DNA from: Bifidobacterium sp.
GTDB taxonomy: Bacteria > Actinomycetota > Actinomycetes > Actinomycetales > Bifidobacteriaceae
Assembly (NCBI GenBank): GCA_024104275.1
Contig: JAGGHK010000001.1
Location: forward strand, 310,001-374,000
Reading direction: 5' to 3'
DNA: 64,000 nt
The position numbers and the translations under genes are program-made. Under the pieces are notes generated by a model. It was not told where the DNA came from, ran no database searches, and saw only the letters and a list, made by a program, of their open reading frames with translations. Positions 54,727-64,000 of this stretch are shown here, piece after piece. Position 1 is the stretch's first letter, and each line of letters opens with the position of its first letter.

Positions 54727-55755
54727 TCAATCCTTGTCGGTGCCAGTCACGGTTTCCTTGAGGTCAAGGCTTTCGACGGTTTCGTCATTGTCGGTCTTAT
54801 CCTGATCGGCGTAATCCGAAGCGTTGTCGGCATCACTCAAAGAAGGCATCTGGAAATCATCAGACTTCTCGGAATCAGAGGATTCGTCCTCGTCGTGATC
54901 TTCGGACTTGCTGTCTTCCTTCTCCCAATCGGCTGTAACATCGAGGGCTTCGACTTCCTCGGCATTCTTGCTGGAAAGCATCTGCGCGACGATAACGACA
55001 ATGGCGACGATGGCCGCTGCGAAAATCGGGCAAATCCAGAAAATCCAGAGTTGCTTCAGCGGACTCGTTGAGAGACCGGCGTTGTTGGCGAAAATGGCGA
55101 TGCCGGTGGCGCGTGCAGGGTTGAGCGAGGCACCGGTAATCGGATAGGTGAAGGTGACGCCAACGGCATAGGCGACGCCCATGATGGCTGCCGCATTCTT
55201 GGTGGCCTTGCCGTCGTCGTCAATCGCGCTGAGCGAAGCGGCTACGACGATGATCGTGGCGACGACTTCGACGATGACCGCGAAGAGAATGCCGAAACTC
55301 ACTCCGGCCTGCTGAAGCTGTGCGGAGGAAATGGATCCCTGGTCATAGCCGTTGACTGCATTGGCGAACCACATCCTGGCTGGAGCGGCCTTTGAGGTCG
55401 GCAATACCAACTTGACCACACCGCCGGCCACGATGGCGCCGACGACCTGGGCCACGATATAGCAGATGCCGTTTACGATACCGGTCTTATTGACGAGCAT
55501 CGCAGCCAGTGTCACTGCCGGGTTGAATTGGCCGCCTGAGAACCTTCCGAAGATGAAGGTCATGGCAGCGTAGGCGAGACCGGTTGCTGCAGCAATCAGA
55601 ATCGCGCTGGGACCGTACAATGACGGGCTAAGCGCCGATACCAGATAGATTGCCAGGAAAATAAGGAAACTGCCGACGAGTTCGCCGCAGATTCCAGAAA
55701 TGGAAATGGCCGGCGAGGCCTTGCTTTCCGTATGTTGTGCTTGTTGTTCCGTCAT
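54727..55755 (-). CDS. MIP-family aquaporin/glycerol channel
   Basis: A 342-residue channel. Six membrane helices are present with the two NPA boxes at residues 78-80 (FNPAVTLAAM) and 212-214 (LNPARATGIAI). An acidic cytoplasmic C-terminal tail of ~85 residues (from about 255, very rich in Asp, Glu and Ser) is unusual for bacterial aquaporins. The pore-lining residues suggest a water/AqpZ-like rather than clear GlpF type, but I am not sure. It converges with the DUF3017 gene. AAAGGAATAG precedes the ATG. Confidence 0.9.
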   Translation of the reverse strand: MTEQQAQHTESKASPAISISGICGELVGSFLIFLAIYLVSALSPSLYGPSAILIAAATGLAYAAMTFIFGRFSGGQFNPAVTLAAMLVNKTGIVNGICYIVAQVVGAIVAGGVVKLVLPTSKAAPARMWFANAVNGYDQGSISSAQLQQAGVSFGILFAVIVEVVATIIVVAASLSAIDDDGKATKNAAAIMGVAYAVGVTFTYPITGASLNPARATGIAIFANNAGLSTSPLKQLWIFWICPIFAAAIVAIVVIVAQMLSSKNAEEVEALDVTADWEKEDSKSEDHDEDESSDSEKSDDFQMPSLSDADNASDYADQDKTDNDETVESLDLKETVTGTDKD

Positions 55756-55943
55756 TACTATTCCTTTTATTGTTATATAGGCGAATTCACGCCATACAAT
55801 TCTTCATAATAGCAAAGGGGTAGTAACTACTGTATAATAATTCAAGTTGTGTTCGAACAAATTTTTAAAGATGAGACGCAACGAGTACAGTACGCGACGA
55901 ACCGGTGGAGCAAGCCGTTTCGCAAGGCCACGTTGGGAGAACG

Positions 55944-56720
55944 ATGCCACACGCATATTCACACGCCGAAAAGGCGCATCAAGATAATTACAACGAAGGA
56001 ATTCGTCTTCAAAAACTGTTGGCGCAGGCCGGTTTTGGCTCAAGGCGCAAGTGCGAGGAAATCATCACGGAAGGCCGGGTCGAGGTCGACGGGGAATTGG
56101 TGACCGAGCTCGGCACCCGCGTCGATCCGTCCAGCCAGCAGATCCGCGTCGACGGGTCGAGGATTCGGCTGAACAACAAGCACATCACCTTGGCTCTGAA
56201 CAAGCCCAAGAAGGTGCTTTCAACGATGGACGACCCGAAGGGACGCTATACGCTCCGCGATATCGTCGGTGACAAATACGAACGCATCTTCCATATGGGG
56301 CGCTTGGATTACGAAACCGAAGGCCTCATTCTGATGACCAATGACGGGGAGCTGAGCCAGCACGTGATGCACCCGCGATACGAAGTCAAGAAGACCTATG
56401 TGGCCACGCTTGACGGACGCATCAGCGGCAACATCTGCCGCCGGTTGGTCACCCAAGGCGTCAATCTCGACGACGGGCTTATCCGCCTCGACCATTGCGC
56501 CATCATCGATTCCTCGCGCGACCAGACCATCGTCAAGGTGGTGCTGCACTCCGGCAAGAACCGCATCGTCCGCCGTATCTTCGGCGCTGTCGGCTTCCCG
56601 GTGCGCAGGCTTGTGCGTACGCAGATCGGGCCGATCAAGCTCGGCGATCTGAAACCGGGTTCGTACCGCGTGCTTTCCCAGACGGAAGTTCGCTCGCTGG
56701 CCAAGGAGGTAGGTCTGTGA
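55944..56720 (+). CDS. rRNA pseudouridine synthase, RsuA/RluB family
   Basis: A ~258-residue enzyme. The N-terminal S4 RNA-binding domain is [20 protein letters not shown] (20 residues). The catalytic Asp lies in the motif [19 protein letters not shown] (Asp near residue 121). [20 protein letters not shown], the conserved end of the catalytic domain, follows. In actinobacteria this gene regularly precedes cmk-der, as here, and modifies 23S rRNA. ATG at 55944 follows GGGAG. The stop overlaps the next start (GTGA). Confidence 0.93.
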   Translation: MPHAYSHAEKAHQDNYNEGIRLQKLLAQAGFGSRRKCEEIITEGRVEVDGELVTELGTRVDPSSQQIRVDGSRIRLNNKHITLALNKPKKVLSTMDDPKGRYTLRDIVGDKYERIFHMGRLDYETEGLILMTNDGELSQHVMHPRYEVKKTYVATLDGRISGNICRRLVTQGVNLDDGLIRLDHCAIIDSSRDQTIVKVVLHSGKNRIVRRIFGAVGFPVRRLVRTQIGPIKLGDLKPGSYRVLSQTEVRSLAKEVGL

Positions 56721-58852
56721 TTCGAGTAGCCATTGACGGGCCCGCGGGAGTGGGCAAATCCTCGACGTCCAAGGCGCTGGCGAAGTATTTCGGCTATGCC
56801 TATCTTGATACCGGAGCGATGTACCGTGCCGCCGCTTGGTGGTGCCTCAAGCATGGTGCCGATCTGGACGCCGACGTTGTTGACGAGCAGGCCATCACCG
56901 AAATGGTGGGAGACCTGTTCACCGGCGACCATTTCGATATCGGCGTCGACCCCGACGACCCCAAGGTTCTGGTGGACGGCGAGGATATCAGCGAGGCCAT
57001 TCGTGATTCGAACGTTTCGTCGCATGTCTCGAAGGTTTCGAATATCGTGCCGGTGCGGCATCTGCTCATTGCCGCGCAACGGGCGTATATCAACCGCGAG
57101 GCTTCTGCCGATTCGTTCTCTAAGGGTGCCGGAATCGTCGCCGAAGGGCGTGACATCACCACCGTCGTCGCTCCGAACGCCGAAGTACGTGTGCTCCTGA
57201 CCGCGCGACCGGAAGTGCGCCAGGCACGGCGTACCGGGCAAGCTGCTGCGGGCGCTGGTGTTGGTGCAGATAACGTCGTCGCGCGCGACAAGGCCGATTC
57301 CAAAGCCACCAGCTTCCTTGAAGCTGCCGATGGCGTGACGACCGTCGATAACTCTGATTTGACGTTTGAACAGACGCTTGACAAGCTCGTTGCATTGGTT
57401 GATGCAGCGGTTGAGGAGCAGTCGTACAAGCAGTATGCCGCGAACCTCGAAGGCTACGACCTTGATGAGGAGGACGAGGCGCTGCTTGCCGGCGAGGCGG
57501 TTGACGGTGATACTGCGGCCAAACAGAAGGCTGTTGGCGTGCTCGCCGTGGTCGGACGTCCGAACGTCGGTAAATCGACGTTGGTCAACCGCATCCTCGG
57601 CCGTCGTGCGGCCGTCGTGGAGGACACCCCCGGCGTGACTCGCGATCGCGTCAGCTATGATGCCGAATGGGCCGGAACCGACTTCAAACTCGTCGATACA
57701 GGTGGCTGGGAAACCGACGTTGAAGGCATCGAATCCGCCATTGCTTCACAGGCTCAGGTGGCTGTCGGGCTCTCCGACGCCGTGGTGCTAGTGGTTGACG
57801 GACAGGTTGGTATTACATCTACTGACGAACGCATCGTCAAAATGCTGCGTGGAAGCGGCAAGCCTGTCGTACTTGCCGTCAACAAGATCGACGACGGTTC
57901 CAACGAATACCTGGCCGCCGATTTCTGGAAGCTCGGCTTGGGCGAGCCTTACGGGATTTCCGCGATGCACGGCAGGGGAGTGGGCGACCTGCTCGACGTG
58001 GCCGTGAATACCCTGAAAAAAGCCAAGAAGACCTCTGGATTCCTGACGCCGACCAACCTGCGTCGCGTCGCCCTGATCGGCAAGCCGAACGTGGGCAAGT
58101 CTTCGCTGCTCAACGAGCTTGCACACGAAGAACGCAGCGTGGTCAACGATTTGGCCGGCACCACGCGCGATCCGGTCGACGAGATTATCTGTATCGGCGA
58201 CGAAGATTGGCTCTTTATCGACACTGCCGGTATCAAGCGTCGTCTGCACAAGCTTTCGGGCGCCGAATACTATTCGTCGCTGCGTACGCAGGCGGCCATC
58301 GAACGTTCCGAACTTGTGCTGGTGCTGTTTGACGCCTCGCAGCCGATTTCCGACCAGGATCTCAAGGTGATGAGCCAGGCCGTTGACGCCGGACGCGCCA
58401 TCGTGCTGGTGTTCAACAAGTGGGACCTGATGGACGATTTCGACCGCCAGCGTCTCGAGCGCCTGTGGCAGACCGAATTCGACCAGGTCACCTGGGCGCA
58501 GCGCGTCAATCTCTCCGCCAAGACCGGCTGGCACACCAACCGCCTGCTTGCGGCGATGAACACCGCGTTGGATTCATGGGACAAGCGCATACCGACCGGC
58601 AAGCTCAACTCGTTCCTCGGCCGCATCCAGTCCGCGCACCCGCACCCTCTGCGCGGCGGCAAACAGCCTCGCATCTTGTTCGCGACGCAGGCCTCGACGC
58701 GCCCCCCGCGCTTCGTCATCTTCGCCACCGGTTTTCTTGAGCACGGCTACCGCCGCTACATCGAGCGCCAGCTGCGCGAGGAATTCGGTTTCGAAGGCAC
58801 CCCGATCCAGATCTCGGTGCACATTCGCGAGCGCAAGTCGAAGAAGAAGTAA
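56717..58852 (+). CDS. der: Fused cytidylate kinase - ribosome-assembly GTPase Der
   Basis: A 711-residue fusion. Residues 1 to ~225 form cytidylate kinase: P-loop GPAGVGKSS (8-16), [13 protein letters not shown], and [20 protein letters not shown] near the end. From ~275 comes Der/EngA with two GTPase domains: G1 GRPNVGKST and G3 DTGGWETD, then G1 GKPNVGKSS and G3 DTAGIKRR with G4 NKWD. The KH-like C-domain has the final [14 protein letters not shown]. Der matures the 50S subunit and Cmk phosphorylates CMP/dCMP. The fusion is characteristic of bifidobacteria and relatives. GTG at 56717 follows AAGGAGG and overlaps the upstream stop. Confidence 0.95.
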   Translation: MIRVAIDGPAGVGKSSTSKALAKYFGYAYLDTGAMYRAAAWWCLKHGADLDADVVDEQAITEMVGDLFTGDHFDIGVDPDDPKVLVDGEDISEAIRDSNVSSHVSKVSNIVPVRHLLIAAQRAYINREASADSFSKGAGIVAEGRDITTVVAPNAEVRVLLTARPEVRQARRTGQAAAGAGVGADNVVARDKADSKATSFLEAADGVTTVDNSDLTFEQTLDKLVALVDAAVEEQSYKQYAANLEGYDLDEEDEALLAGEAVDGDTAAKQKAVGVLAVVGRPNVGKSTLVNRILGRRAAVVEDTPGVTRDRVSYDAEWAGTDFKLVDTGGWETDVEGIESAIASQAQVAVGLSDAVVLVVDGQVGITSTDERIVKMLRGSGKPVVLAVNKIDDGSNEYLAADFWKLGLGEPYGISAMHGRGVGDLLDVAVNTLKKAKKTSGFLTPTNLRRVALIGKPNVGKSSLLNELAHEERSVVNDLAGTTRDPVDEIICIGDEDWLFIDTAGIKRRLHKLSGAEYYSSLRTQAAIERSELVLVLFDASQPISDQDLKVMSQAVDAGRAIVLVFNKWDLMDDFDRQRLERLWQTEFDQVTWAQRVNLSAKTGWHTNRLLAAMNTALDSWDKRIPTGKLNSFLGRIQSAHPHPLRGGKQPRILFATQASTRPPRFVIFATGFLEHGYRRYIERQLREEFGFEGTPIQISVHIRERKSKKK

Positions 58853-58892
58853 GACAGGAAAACCTCATTAAAGTTGCAATCCTCACGAGCAT

Positions 58893-58924
58893 GGGTCATG
58901 AAAATTATCACGTTTTCATGACCC
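58893..58924 (+). terminator. Hairpin after cmk-der
   Basis: GGGTCATGAAAA and TTTTCATGACCC form a perfect 12-bp stem with an 8-nt loop. No T-run follows, so terminator activity is inferred from location. The rest of the 230-bp gap to tRNA-Pro shows nothing else. Confidence 0.55.
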
Positions 58925-59083
58925 CTGCTTATATTTGTAGAAGAAATAATCGCTATACATAAATATCGAACACTCTTGGCGTCTGATCTTTTAAATTTCT
59001 CATTTATGCTTCGCTGCGCCACGCCGAGGGTAGTGCCAACGTTGCTTTTGTGCTAAACTTCTTTCTCGGTGCTTTGCACTGTT

Positions 59084-59157
<74 letters not shown>

Positions 59158-59161
59158 CTGA

Positions 59162-59193
59162 AAACCGCTGGAATCACAAGGTTCCGGCGGTTT
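59162..59193 (+). terminator. Terminator after tRNA-Pro
   Basis: AAACCGCTGGAA pairs with TTCCGGCGGTTT (one G-U) across an 8-nt loop, followed by CTCATTTT. The remaining ~250 bp before the UGPase gene contain no other feature I can support. Confidence 0.75.
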
Positions 59194-59441
59194 CTCATTT
59201 TCAATCTAAACTTGTTTCGACGACGAATAATAACGCTTACCTACATAACCCTGCTACGAGAAATGAAGAGTACTAACAGGCAGCCCAAATCTTACATTTT
59301 TACTGTTCATTTACGTTTCGGCGGTATTGCGTCCAGCACGCTTTCAGAAAAGCTAGTAAAATCAGAGACTATGCTTATCGGTTGTCGCCCAAGCACTGCC
59401 GATGAAGACACTGAAACACTCGACTATGAAAGAGGTGCGGT

Positions 59442-60872
59442 TTGGAAGATGCCTTCGAATCTTCTGCGCAAAAGATGCGTGAAGCGCACATGAGCGATGT
59501 GGCCATTGCGCAATTCAAACGACTTTATGAGGAGTGGCAGCACAACAATGCGAGCAGCTGGATTCGCGAGGATGCAGTTGAGCCGCTGCAGGATGTACCA
59601 AGCTTCCATGATGTGTACAAAACCATCGACCACGATCAGGCGGTTCATGCCTTCGCCAAAACCGCGTTCCTGAAGTTGAACGGTGGTCTCGGCACCTCGA
59701 TGGGTTTGGACAAGGCGAAGTCGTTGCTTCCCGTCCGTCGTCACAAGGCCCGGCCGATGCGTTTCATCGATATCATCATGGGCCAGGTCACCACGGCGCG
59801 GCAGCGCCTGAACGTTCCGCTGCCGCTGACCATGATGAACTCGTTCCGCACTTCCAAAGACACCATCGAGGCGCTCAAAGAAAGCAAGAACTTCCACCAG
59901 GAAGATGTGCCTCTCGAGATCGTGCAGCATCAGGAACCGAAGATCGATGTCGAAACCGGCAAGCCTGCAGAGTTTCCTGAAAACCCTGAATTGGAATGGT
60001 GCCCGCCCGGGCACGGCGATCTGTTCTCCACCATCTGGGAATCCGGTTTGCTTGACATTCTTAAAGAAAAAGGCTTCGAATACCTGTTCATATCAAATTC
60101 CGATAATCTCGGCGCGCGTCCTTCACGTACGCTTGCCCAGTATTTCGAGAACACTGGTGCTCCCTTCATGGTCGAGGTCGCCAACCGGACCTATGCCGAT
60201 CGCAAGGGCGGCCATTTCGTGCGAGATAAGAAAACCGGCCGTCTCGTCCTGCGCGAGATGACACAGGTCAATCCGGACGACAAGGAAGCCGCGGAAGACA
60301 TCGAACGCCATCCATACTTCAACACCAACAGCATCTGGGTGCGTATCGACGCGCTGAAGGAAAAGCTGGAGCAATATGACGGGGTGCTGCCGTTGCCGAT
60401 CATCCGCAATTACAAGACCGTCGACCCCACCAACCCCGATACTGTGAAGGTGGTGCAGCTGGAAACCGCGATGGGTGCCGCCATCGGCCTGTTTGACGGT
60501 GCCATCTGCGTGCAGGTCGATCGTATGCGCTTCCTGCCGGTCAAGACCACCGATGACCTTTTCATCATGCGTTCCGACCGCTTCCATCTCACGGATTCCT
60601 ACGAGATGGAGGACGGCAATTATATCTTCCCGGATGTCAAGTTGGATCCGAAGTATTACCGCAATATCGAGGATTTCAACGATCGTTTCCCCTATGCGAT
60701 ACCATCGTTGGCCGCGGCCAATTCGGTGACCATCCAAGGGGACTGGACCTTCGGGCACGACGTGGTCTTCTATGGCGATGCGGTCTTGAAAGATCAGGGC
60801 AAGCCCAGTTACGTGCCAAACGGGGAATTCGTCGGGCCGCAGGGAATCGAACCTGACGAATGGCTTTGGTGA
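59442..60872 (+). CDS. UTP-glucose-1-phosphate uridylyltransferase (UGP1 type)
   Basis: A 476-residue enzyme that makes UDP-glucose, needed in bifidobacteria for galactose entry by the Leloir pathway and for polysaccharides. It belongs to the eukaryotic-like UDPGP family: the nucleotide-binding loop is LKLNGGLGTSMGLDKAKSL (near residue 77), FISNSDNLGA is the metal/UTP site, and LVLREMTQVNPDD and NTNSIWVRIDAL follow. Length fits this family, not the ~300-residue GalU type. The start is taken as TTG at 59442, 5 nt after AGAGGT; ATG codons downstream lack a good site. Confidence 0.94.
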   Translation: MEDAFESSAQKMREAHMSDVAIAQFKRLYEEWQHNNASSWIREDAVEPLQDVPSFHDVYKTIDHDQAVHAFAKTAFLKLNGGLGTSMGLDKAKSLLPVRRHKARPMRFIDIIMGQVTTARQRLNVPLPLTMMNSFRTSKDTIEALKESKNFHQEDVPLEIVQHQEPKIDVETGKPAEFPENPELEWCPPGHGDLFSTIWESGLLDILKEKGFEYLFISNSDNLGARPSRTLAQYFENTGAPFMVEVANRTYADRKGGHFVRDKKTGRLVLREMTQVNPDDKEAAEDIERHPYFNTNSIWVRIDALKEKLEQYDGVLPLPIIRNYKTVDPTNPDTVKVVQLETAMGAAIGLFDGAICVQVDRMRFLPVKTTDDLFIMRSDRFHLTDSYEMEDGNYIFPDVKLDPKYYRNIEDFNDRFPYAIPSLAAANSVTIQGDWTFGHDVVFYGDAVLKDQGKPSYVPNGEFVGPQGIEPDEWLW

Positions 60873-60879
60873 TTCGCTA

Positions 60880-60934
60880 AACAGAGAGAACGGGATTGCA
60901 ATACAGTAAAACGTTGAGTTCCGTTCTTTCTGTT
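60880..60934 (+). terminator. Hairpin after the UGPase gene
   Basis: AACAGAGAGAACGG pairs with CCGTTCTTTCTGTT (14 bp, one G-U) across a 27-nt loop. There is no clear T-run. The 275-bp gap to the WYL gene is otherwise AT-rich, with a short TGCGT/ACGCA hairpin before TTTTTA near 61098-61121 that could attenuate the next gene. Confidence 0.5.
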
Positions 60935-61147
60935 GGTTATCGTTTCATTGATATTGCGGAAGTAGGATGCATTTCCGTGTTCTGTCAATGATTTGACTTC
61001 AAAAACTTAAAAAACGCGGAAAAACGTGAGAAAAAGAATTAAATTTGCAAAAATCCGCAATTTACCGGAAAAAGCATCTAATATAGATAAGGATGTGCGT
61101 CATAAGGCACGCATTTTTACTTGAACATTAACGATACGTGAGGACTA

Positions 61148-63070
61148 ATGGCAGAAGGAAGCAACGGAAGGCGACGTTTTTCCGACAAGTGGGGCAAGCA
61201 CGAATTGGATGTGCTTGCTGTCCTATCATCTGCGTTTCCACAATGGTTGACTTCACGGCAGATAGCACAGCGCGTCAAAGCATATGCAGATTCGTACGGA
61301 GAACTAGCCGATCAGGCGGCAAAGGCGGCATTCGCCAAGCAGTTCCAGCGTGACCGTGCCAAGCTCGCGGCGATGGGCATCGCCATCGAATCTCGACAGC
61401 CGGAATATTCCTCGAAGTCGGAAGGACAGGATTTCGCTTCCTATCGTCTGCAATTGGGCGATGAGCCTAGGGTACGCCTGCGCTTCAAGCAGGAGGATCT
61501 GCCGGTACTCGCCGCCGCGAACTATCTGGCACGTTCGATGTCGATTTCTTCATCCTCAGCGAAACACGAGGAACAACATACTTCTCGTACCGCACCACGC
61601 GTTCCGCAGACTCCGACACCAGGTCTAGGACTTGATTCGATTGCTCCGGGGCTGGGCACACAGCCTATTCCCGACAACCTGATGAAGGTGGTCGACCAGC
61701 GTCGTTTCGCTGCCACCATCGACGTGGACGGCGGACATATGAACGTCGCCTACACGGATTCCGATGATTTGGCCATGTTCATGCTTGAGCATCCCGGTTC
61801 CTCGGTGGTTTCACCCCAGGAGGCGGTGGATGCTTGGAACCGCAGACTTAATGCCGCGACTCAGTTCACTTTGGCCGACGAAAGCCAAGGTGAGATAGGG
61901 GAGACCATCGTTACCCCGTCCATCAACAAGACGACGGTGAACGGCGAGGACGGTCAGGAAAGCGGAAAGTCGCATTCCAAGCGCAATTCCTCCTTCCAGA
62001 CCGGCAGCGAAGTTGATCGAAGGCTGCGTCTGATGCTCTTCCTTTCTGCTCACTTGGGTGAGGAATATTCCTTGGAAGAGCTCGCGGAACGTTTTATCGG
62101 CGAACCCAAGACCGAAGATGAAAAGAAAAAGGGCGTCGCCGTCATTCGTAAAGACATCAACACTTTGACCACGGTTTCCGATGACGGTGAGATGGCCGGC
62201 AGCCAGTTCTTCGATATCGATTGGTCGCTGCTTGACGCAGACGGTATCGTTTCGGCCACCAATTCGTTGGGTCTCGAGCGTCTCGCCGGCATCTCGCAGC
62301 AATATCTGAGCATGCTGACCGCTTCCGTGAGCTACCTTGCACATTCTTCCGTGCTTCCGATGGAACAGCGTGAACAGGCGGAATCGCTCTATGTTCGTCT
62401 GCGTCAGCACGTCAAGCCGGGTGAGACACCGTGGCTGAGCCTCACTGGTTACGAGGTTGAACCTCGCAGTTTCAGCGTGGTGAAGCGCGCCATCTCCACG
62501 GATTCGCTTCTTGATATGGAATACACTGACGGCACCGGCCGTACACGCCGCAAACTCGTTGCACCTTCAAAGATTTTCGTGGATGAAGGCGTATATTACG
62601 TTGCCGTTTGGACGGATGTCGCCAAGGCCGCGCCAAAGGACGAGAAGAAATTCGTTTCCAAGGATACGACCATCAACAAGGCAACCGGCCAGCCACGAAT
62701 CTGGCAGGTGTTGCGGCTTTCCCGCATCGAAAAGGCCGATCTGGTCAAGCCGACCGCACAGCTTGATATCCCGGATGTGCCGGTAGCCGAGCTGCGCAAG
62801 TGGAGTTTCGACAACGGTACCCCTACCGTGTTCATCACCGACAAGCCGGATCTGCCGTTCATCAAGACGCTTCCGGGCGCGACGGTCGAGCGTTGCGGTG
62901 ACGGTGAGAAAGTGCATCTGACGGTTTCCTCGGATTCCTGGTTCGTCGCGTTTGCCATCGCGCATGCCAGGCATATCACGGCGGTCGCGCCTGAACCGCT
63001 GCTGACGATGATCGTGGCACGTGCGCATCGCGAACTGAGCCTTGAGAACAACCAGCAGCAGGACAAATAA
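61148..63070 (+). CDS. WYL-domain regulator, PafBC-type fusion
   Basis: A 640-residue protein. The first ~110 residues contain a winged helix-like start (ELDVLAVLSSAFPQWLTSRQ, 20 residues). A low-complexity linker follows (~130-160, rich in Ser/Thr/Pro). A second helix-turn-helix-like block lies at ~295-340 (RLMLFLSAHLGEEYSLEELA, 20 residues), and a WYL-type domain at ~440-560 (RRKLVAPSKIFVDEGVYYVA, 20 residues) before a C-terminal extension. Duplicated HTH-WYL halves are the layout of PafB and PafC, which together activate the DNA-damage response in mycobacteria; here the halves appear fused. The helicase downstream is also in the pafBC neighbourhood in actinobacteria. Confidence 0.8.
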   Translation: MAEGSNGRRRFSDKWGKHELDVLAVLSSAFPQWLTSRQIAQRVKAYADSYGELADQAAKAAFAKQFQRDRAKLAAMGIAIESRQPEYSSKSEGQDFASYRLQLGDEPRVRLRFKQEDLPVLAAANYLARSMSISSSSAKHEEQHTSRTAPRVPQTPTPGLGLDSIAPGLGTQPIPDNLMKVVDQRRFAATIDVDGGHMNVAYTDSDDLAMFMLEHPGSSVVSPQEAVDAWNRRLNAATQFTLADESQGEIGETIVTPSINKTTVNGEDGQESGKSHSKRNSSFQTGSEVDRRLRLMLFLSAHLGEEYSLEELAERFIGEPKTEDEKKKGVAVIRKDINTLTTVSDDGEMAGSQFFDIDWSLLDADGIVSATNSLGLERLAGISQQYLSMLTASVSYLAHSSVLPMEQREQAESLYVRLRQHVKPGETPWLSLTGYEVEPRSFSVVKRAISTDSLLDMEYTDGTGRTRRKLVAPSKIFVDEGVYYVAVWTDVAKAAPKDEKKFVSKDTTINKATGQPRIWQVLRLSRIEKADLVKPTAQLDIPDVPVAELRKWSFDNGTPTVFITDKPDLPFIKTLPGATVERCGDGEKVHLTVSSDSWFVAFAIAHARHITAVAPEPLLTMIVARAHRELSLENNQQQDK

Positions 63071-63160
63071 TCACTATTTTGCTTCGAAATTGCTGATTGT
63101 TGCTTACCGATTAAAAACAATAATTCAATATCGCAAAACGTTACTGGAAAGGGGAGTCAC

Positions 63161-63625
63161 ATGCCTTGGTGGGGTTGGATTATCGTTGCGATGGTCATGC
63201 TTGCTGCTCTTGCCGTCGGTCTCGTTTACGCCGGTATTCATGCGGTCCGTGCGGCTCATAGCGTCGCCGACACCGGCAAAGAAGTTCAGCATTATCTCGA
63301 TGCGATGCGGCAATCCTCACCGTCGGGTGAACACCAGGAAAAACCGCTGTTCACCCAGCCTCTTTCCACTGCATCTCACCGTTACAGCCTTGCGCAAACC
63401 GAGGTGGAACGCAGACGGATTACCCGGCATAATCGCCACGCGGAACGTTGGAGCATCTGGAGGCATAACCGCGTGCCGTTCACCGGAAACGTACCTGAAG
63501 GAAGCAACCAAGCGGTTTCCATATCGTCAAATCAGGCTTTCGATGGAATCATGGCAGAAACTGCAACTCCGGCAAGCGATGCGCATCGGGAAAATATCAA
63601 TCGAAATACCTCGAAGGTCGATTAG
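63161..63625 (+). CDS. Small single-pass membrane protein of unknown function
   Basis: A 154-residue protein. One N-terminal membrane helix (WIIVAMVMLAALAVGLVYAG) is followed by a short amphipathic segment (IHAVRAAHSVADTGKEVQHY) and a hydrophilic tail. It sits where tatA lies in many actinobacteria (between pafBC and the helicase gene), and the helix-amphipathic layout is loosely TatA-like, but the FG hinge and Lys-rich amphipathic helix of TatA are absent and tatC does not follow. I therefore leave it unnamed. ATG follows AAAGGGGAG. Confidence 0.75.
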   Translation: MPWWGWIIVAMVMLAALAVGLVYAGIHAVRAAHSVADTGKEVQHYLDAMRQSSPSGEHQEKPLFTQPLSTASHRYSLAQTEVERRRITRHNRHAERWSIWRHNRVPFTGNVPEGSNQAVSISSNQAFDGIMAETATPASDAHRENINRNTSKVD

Positions 63626-63708
63626 ATGACGGTTCTGCTGCCCTTTACGTGTATTTTGCCAGCATTTAAACGCATATCCTTCTTTCACGAATCGACAGTT
63701 TCATTCCT

Positions 63709-64000
63709 ATGAGTCATTCACATCATTACCACCATAAAAACCATTCCGATCTTGATTCTGAGGATTTCAACCCATCGGTTGACTGGGATTCTGCAGAAGA
63801 ACAGCCATTATCACCATCGCAACGTTATGCGGCGTTCAAAAAGCACAGTACTTACGAACGGTCCGAAGCCGCACGTTTTGCCAGAACACTGCCTTTCGAA
63901 CTCGACCCGTTCCAAATCGAAGCAGACGAGGCCCTTGAGGCAGGCAAGAACGTTTTGGTCGCAGCTCCGACGGGCGCAGGAAAGACCATTGTAGCCGATT
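63709..64000 (+). CDS. HelY-like DEAD/DEAH-box helicase, 5' part
   Basis: The first 97 residues are in the window; the gene runs off the right edge. A His-rich, acidic start (MSHSHHYHHKNHSDLDSEDF) is followed by the helicase Q-motif region LPFELDPFQIEADEAL and motif I APTGAGKTIVAD. This matches the superfamily II helicases related to Mycobacterium HelY, which follow pafBC/tat genes in actinobacteria. The start ATG has no obvious ribosome site, so a different start is possible, although the reading upstream gives no better one. Confidence 0.85.
   Translation, partial: MSHSHHYHHKNHSDLDSEDFNPSVDWDSAEEQPLSPSQRYAAFKKHSTYERSEAARFARTLPFELDPFQIEADEALEAGKNVLVAAPTGAGKTIVAD

Noticed and set aside
59212-59493. 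93-residue open frame between tRNA-Pro and the UGPase gene
   Set aside because: It overlaps the UGPase start, has no ribosome site, and its composition is not coding-like.

Overview
The window is a chromosomal segment of an actinobacterium, almost certainly a Bifidobacterium (species not determinable by eye). The evidence is a high-GC coding style; transaldolase next to transketolase, the rearranging enzymes of the bifid shunt; a fused cytidylate kinase-Der GTPase; a eukaryotic-type (UGP1-like) UDP-glucose pyrophosphorylase; a WYL regulator of PafBC type beside a HelY-like helicase; and a pgsA-patA-pimA cluster for phosphatidylinositol mannosides. Most of the window is core genome. Accessory DNA is confined to a few spots.

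Layout. 1-2.6 kb: an SdpR/SdpI-like repressor-immunity pair with two perfect operator palindromes, and a LysR regulator. 2.7-7.3 kb: a HAD hydrolase, a fused NAD(P)HX repair enzyme and an ABC-F ATPase on the minus strand; the last two are separated by three tandem 61-bp hairpin units. 7.3-20.4 kb: uvrA (perfect LexA box), uvrC, aroE, rapZ, whiA, pgk, tpiA, secG and a Cof-type phosphatase. 20.3-23.8 kb: an accessory patch with an IS256-type element, a small two-gene pair encoding a GNAT-like protein, an alpha/beta hydrolase and a perfect 30-bp inverted repeat. 23.8-27.2 kb: tal and tkt. 27.3-29.9 kb: CIRCE-hrcA-dnaJ. 29.9-35.6 kb: a fructosamine-kinase-like gene, uppP, a PAC2 protein, five tRNAs, a CDF transporter and a class II amidotransferase. 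35.6-39.2 kb: a pilus locus whose pilin gene is broken (one stop, four frameshifts) but whose class C sortase is intact. 39.3-48.4 kb: thrS, the phosphatidylinositol mannoside genes, yebC, ruvC, a LexA box, ruvAB and yajC. 48.4-56 kb: apt, sucCD, a DUF6350 membrane protein, purH, a DUF3017 protein and an aquaporin. 56-64 kb: rluB, cmk-der, tRNA-Pro, UGPase, the WYL regulator, a small membrane protein and the start of a helicase gene.

Regulatory logic can be read directly. LexA boxes mark uvrA and ruvAB as an SOS set. CIRCE marks hrcA-dnaJ. A shared LacI-type operator word lies upstream of pgk and tkt and would tie lower glycolysis to the bifid shunt. The sdpR-like gene carries its own operators.

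No clearly new multi-gene system was found. The best leads are: (a) the SdpR/SdpI-like operon with its double operator; (b) the GNAT-like pair beside the IS; (c) a set of intergenic hairpins with 17-19 bp stems and exactly 19-nt loops, one of them tandemly triplicated at a strict 61-bp period; (d) the decaying pilin gene, in which two frameshifts sit in simple repeats that a one-unit contraction would repair, with four ~23-bp repeats upstream.
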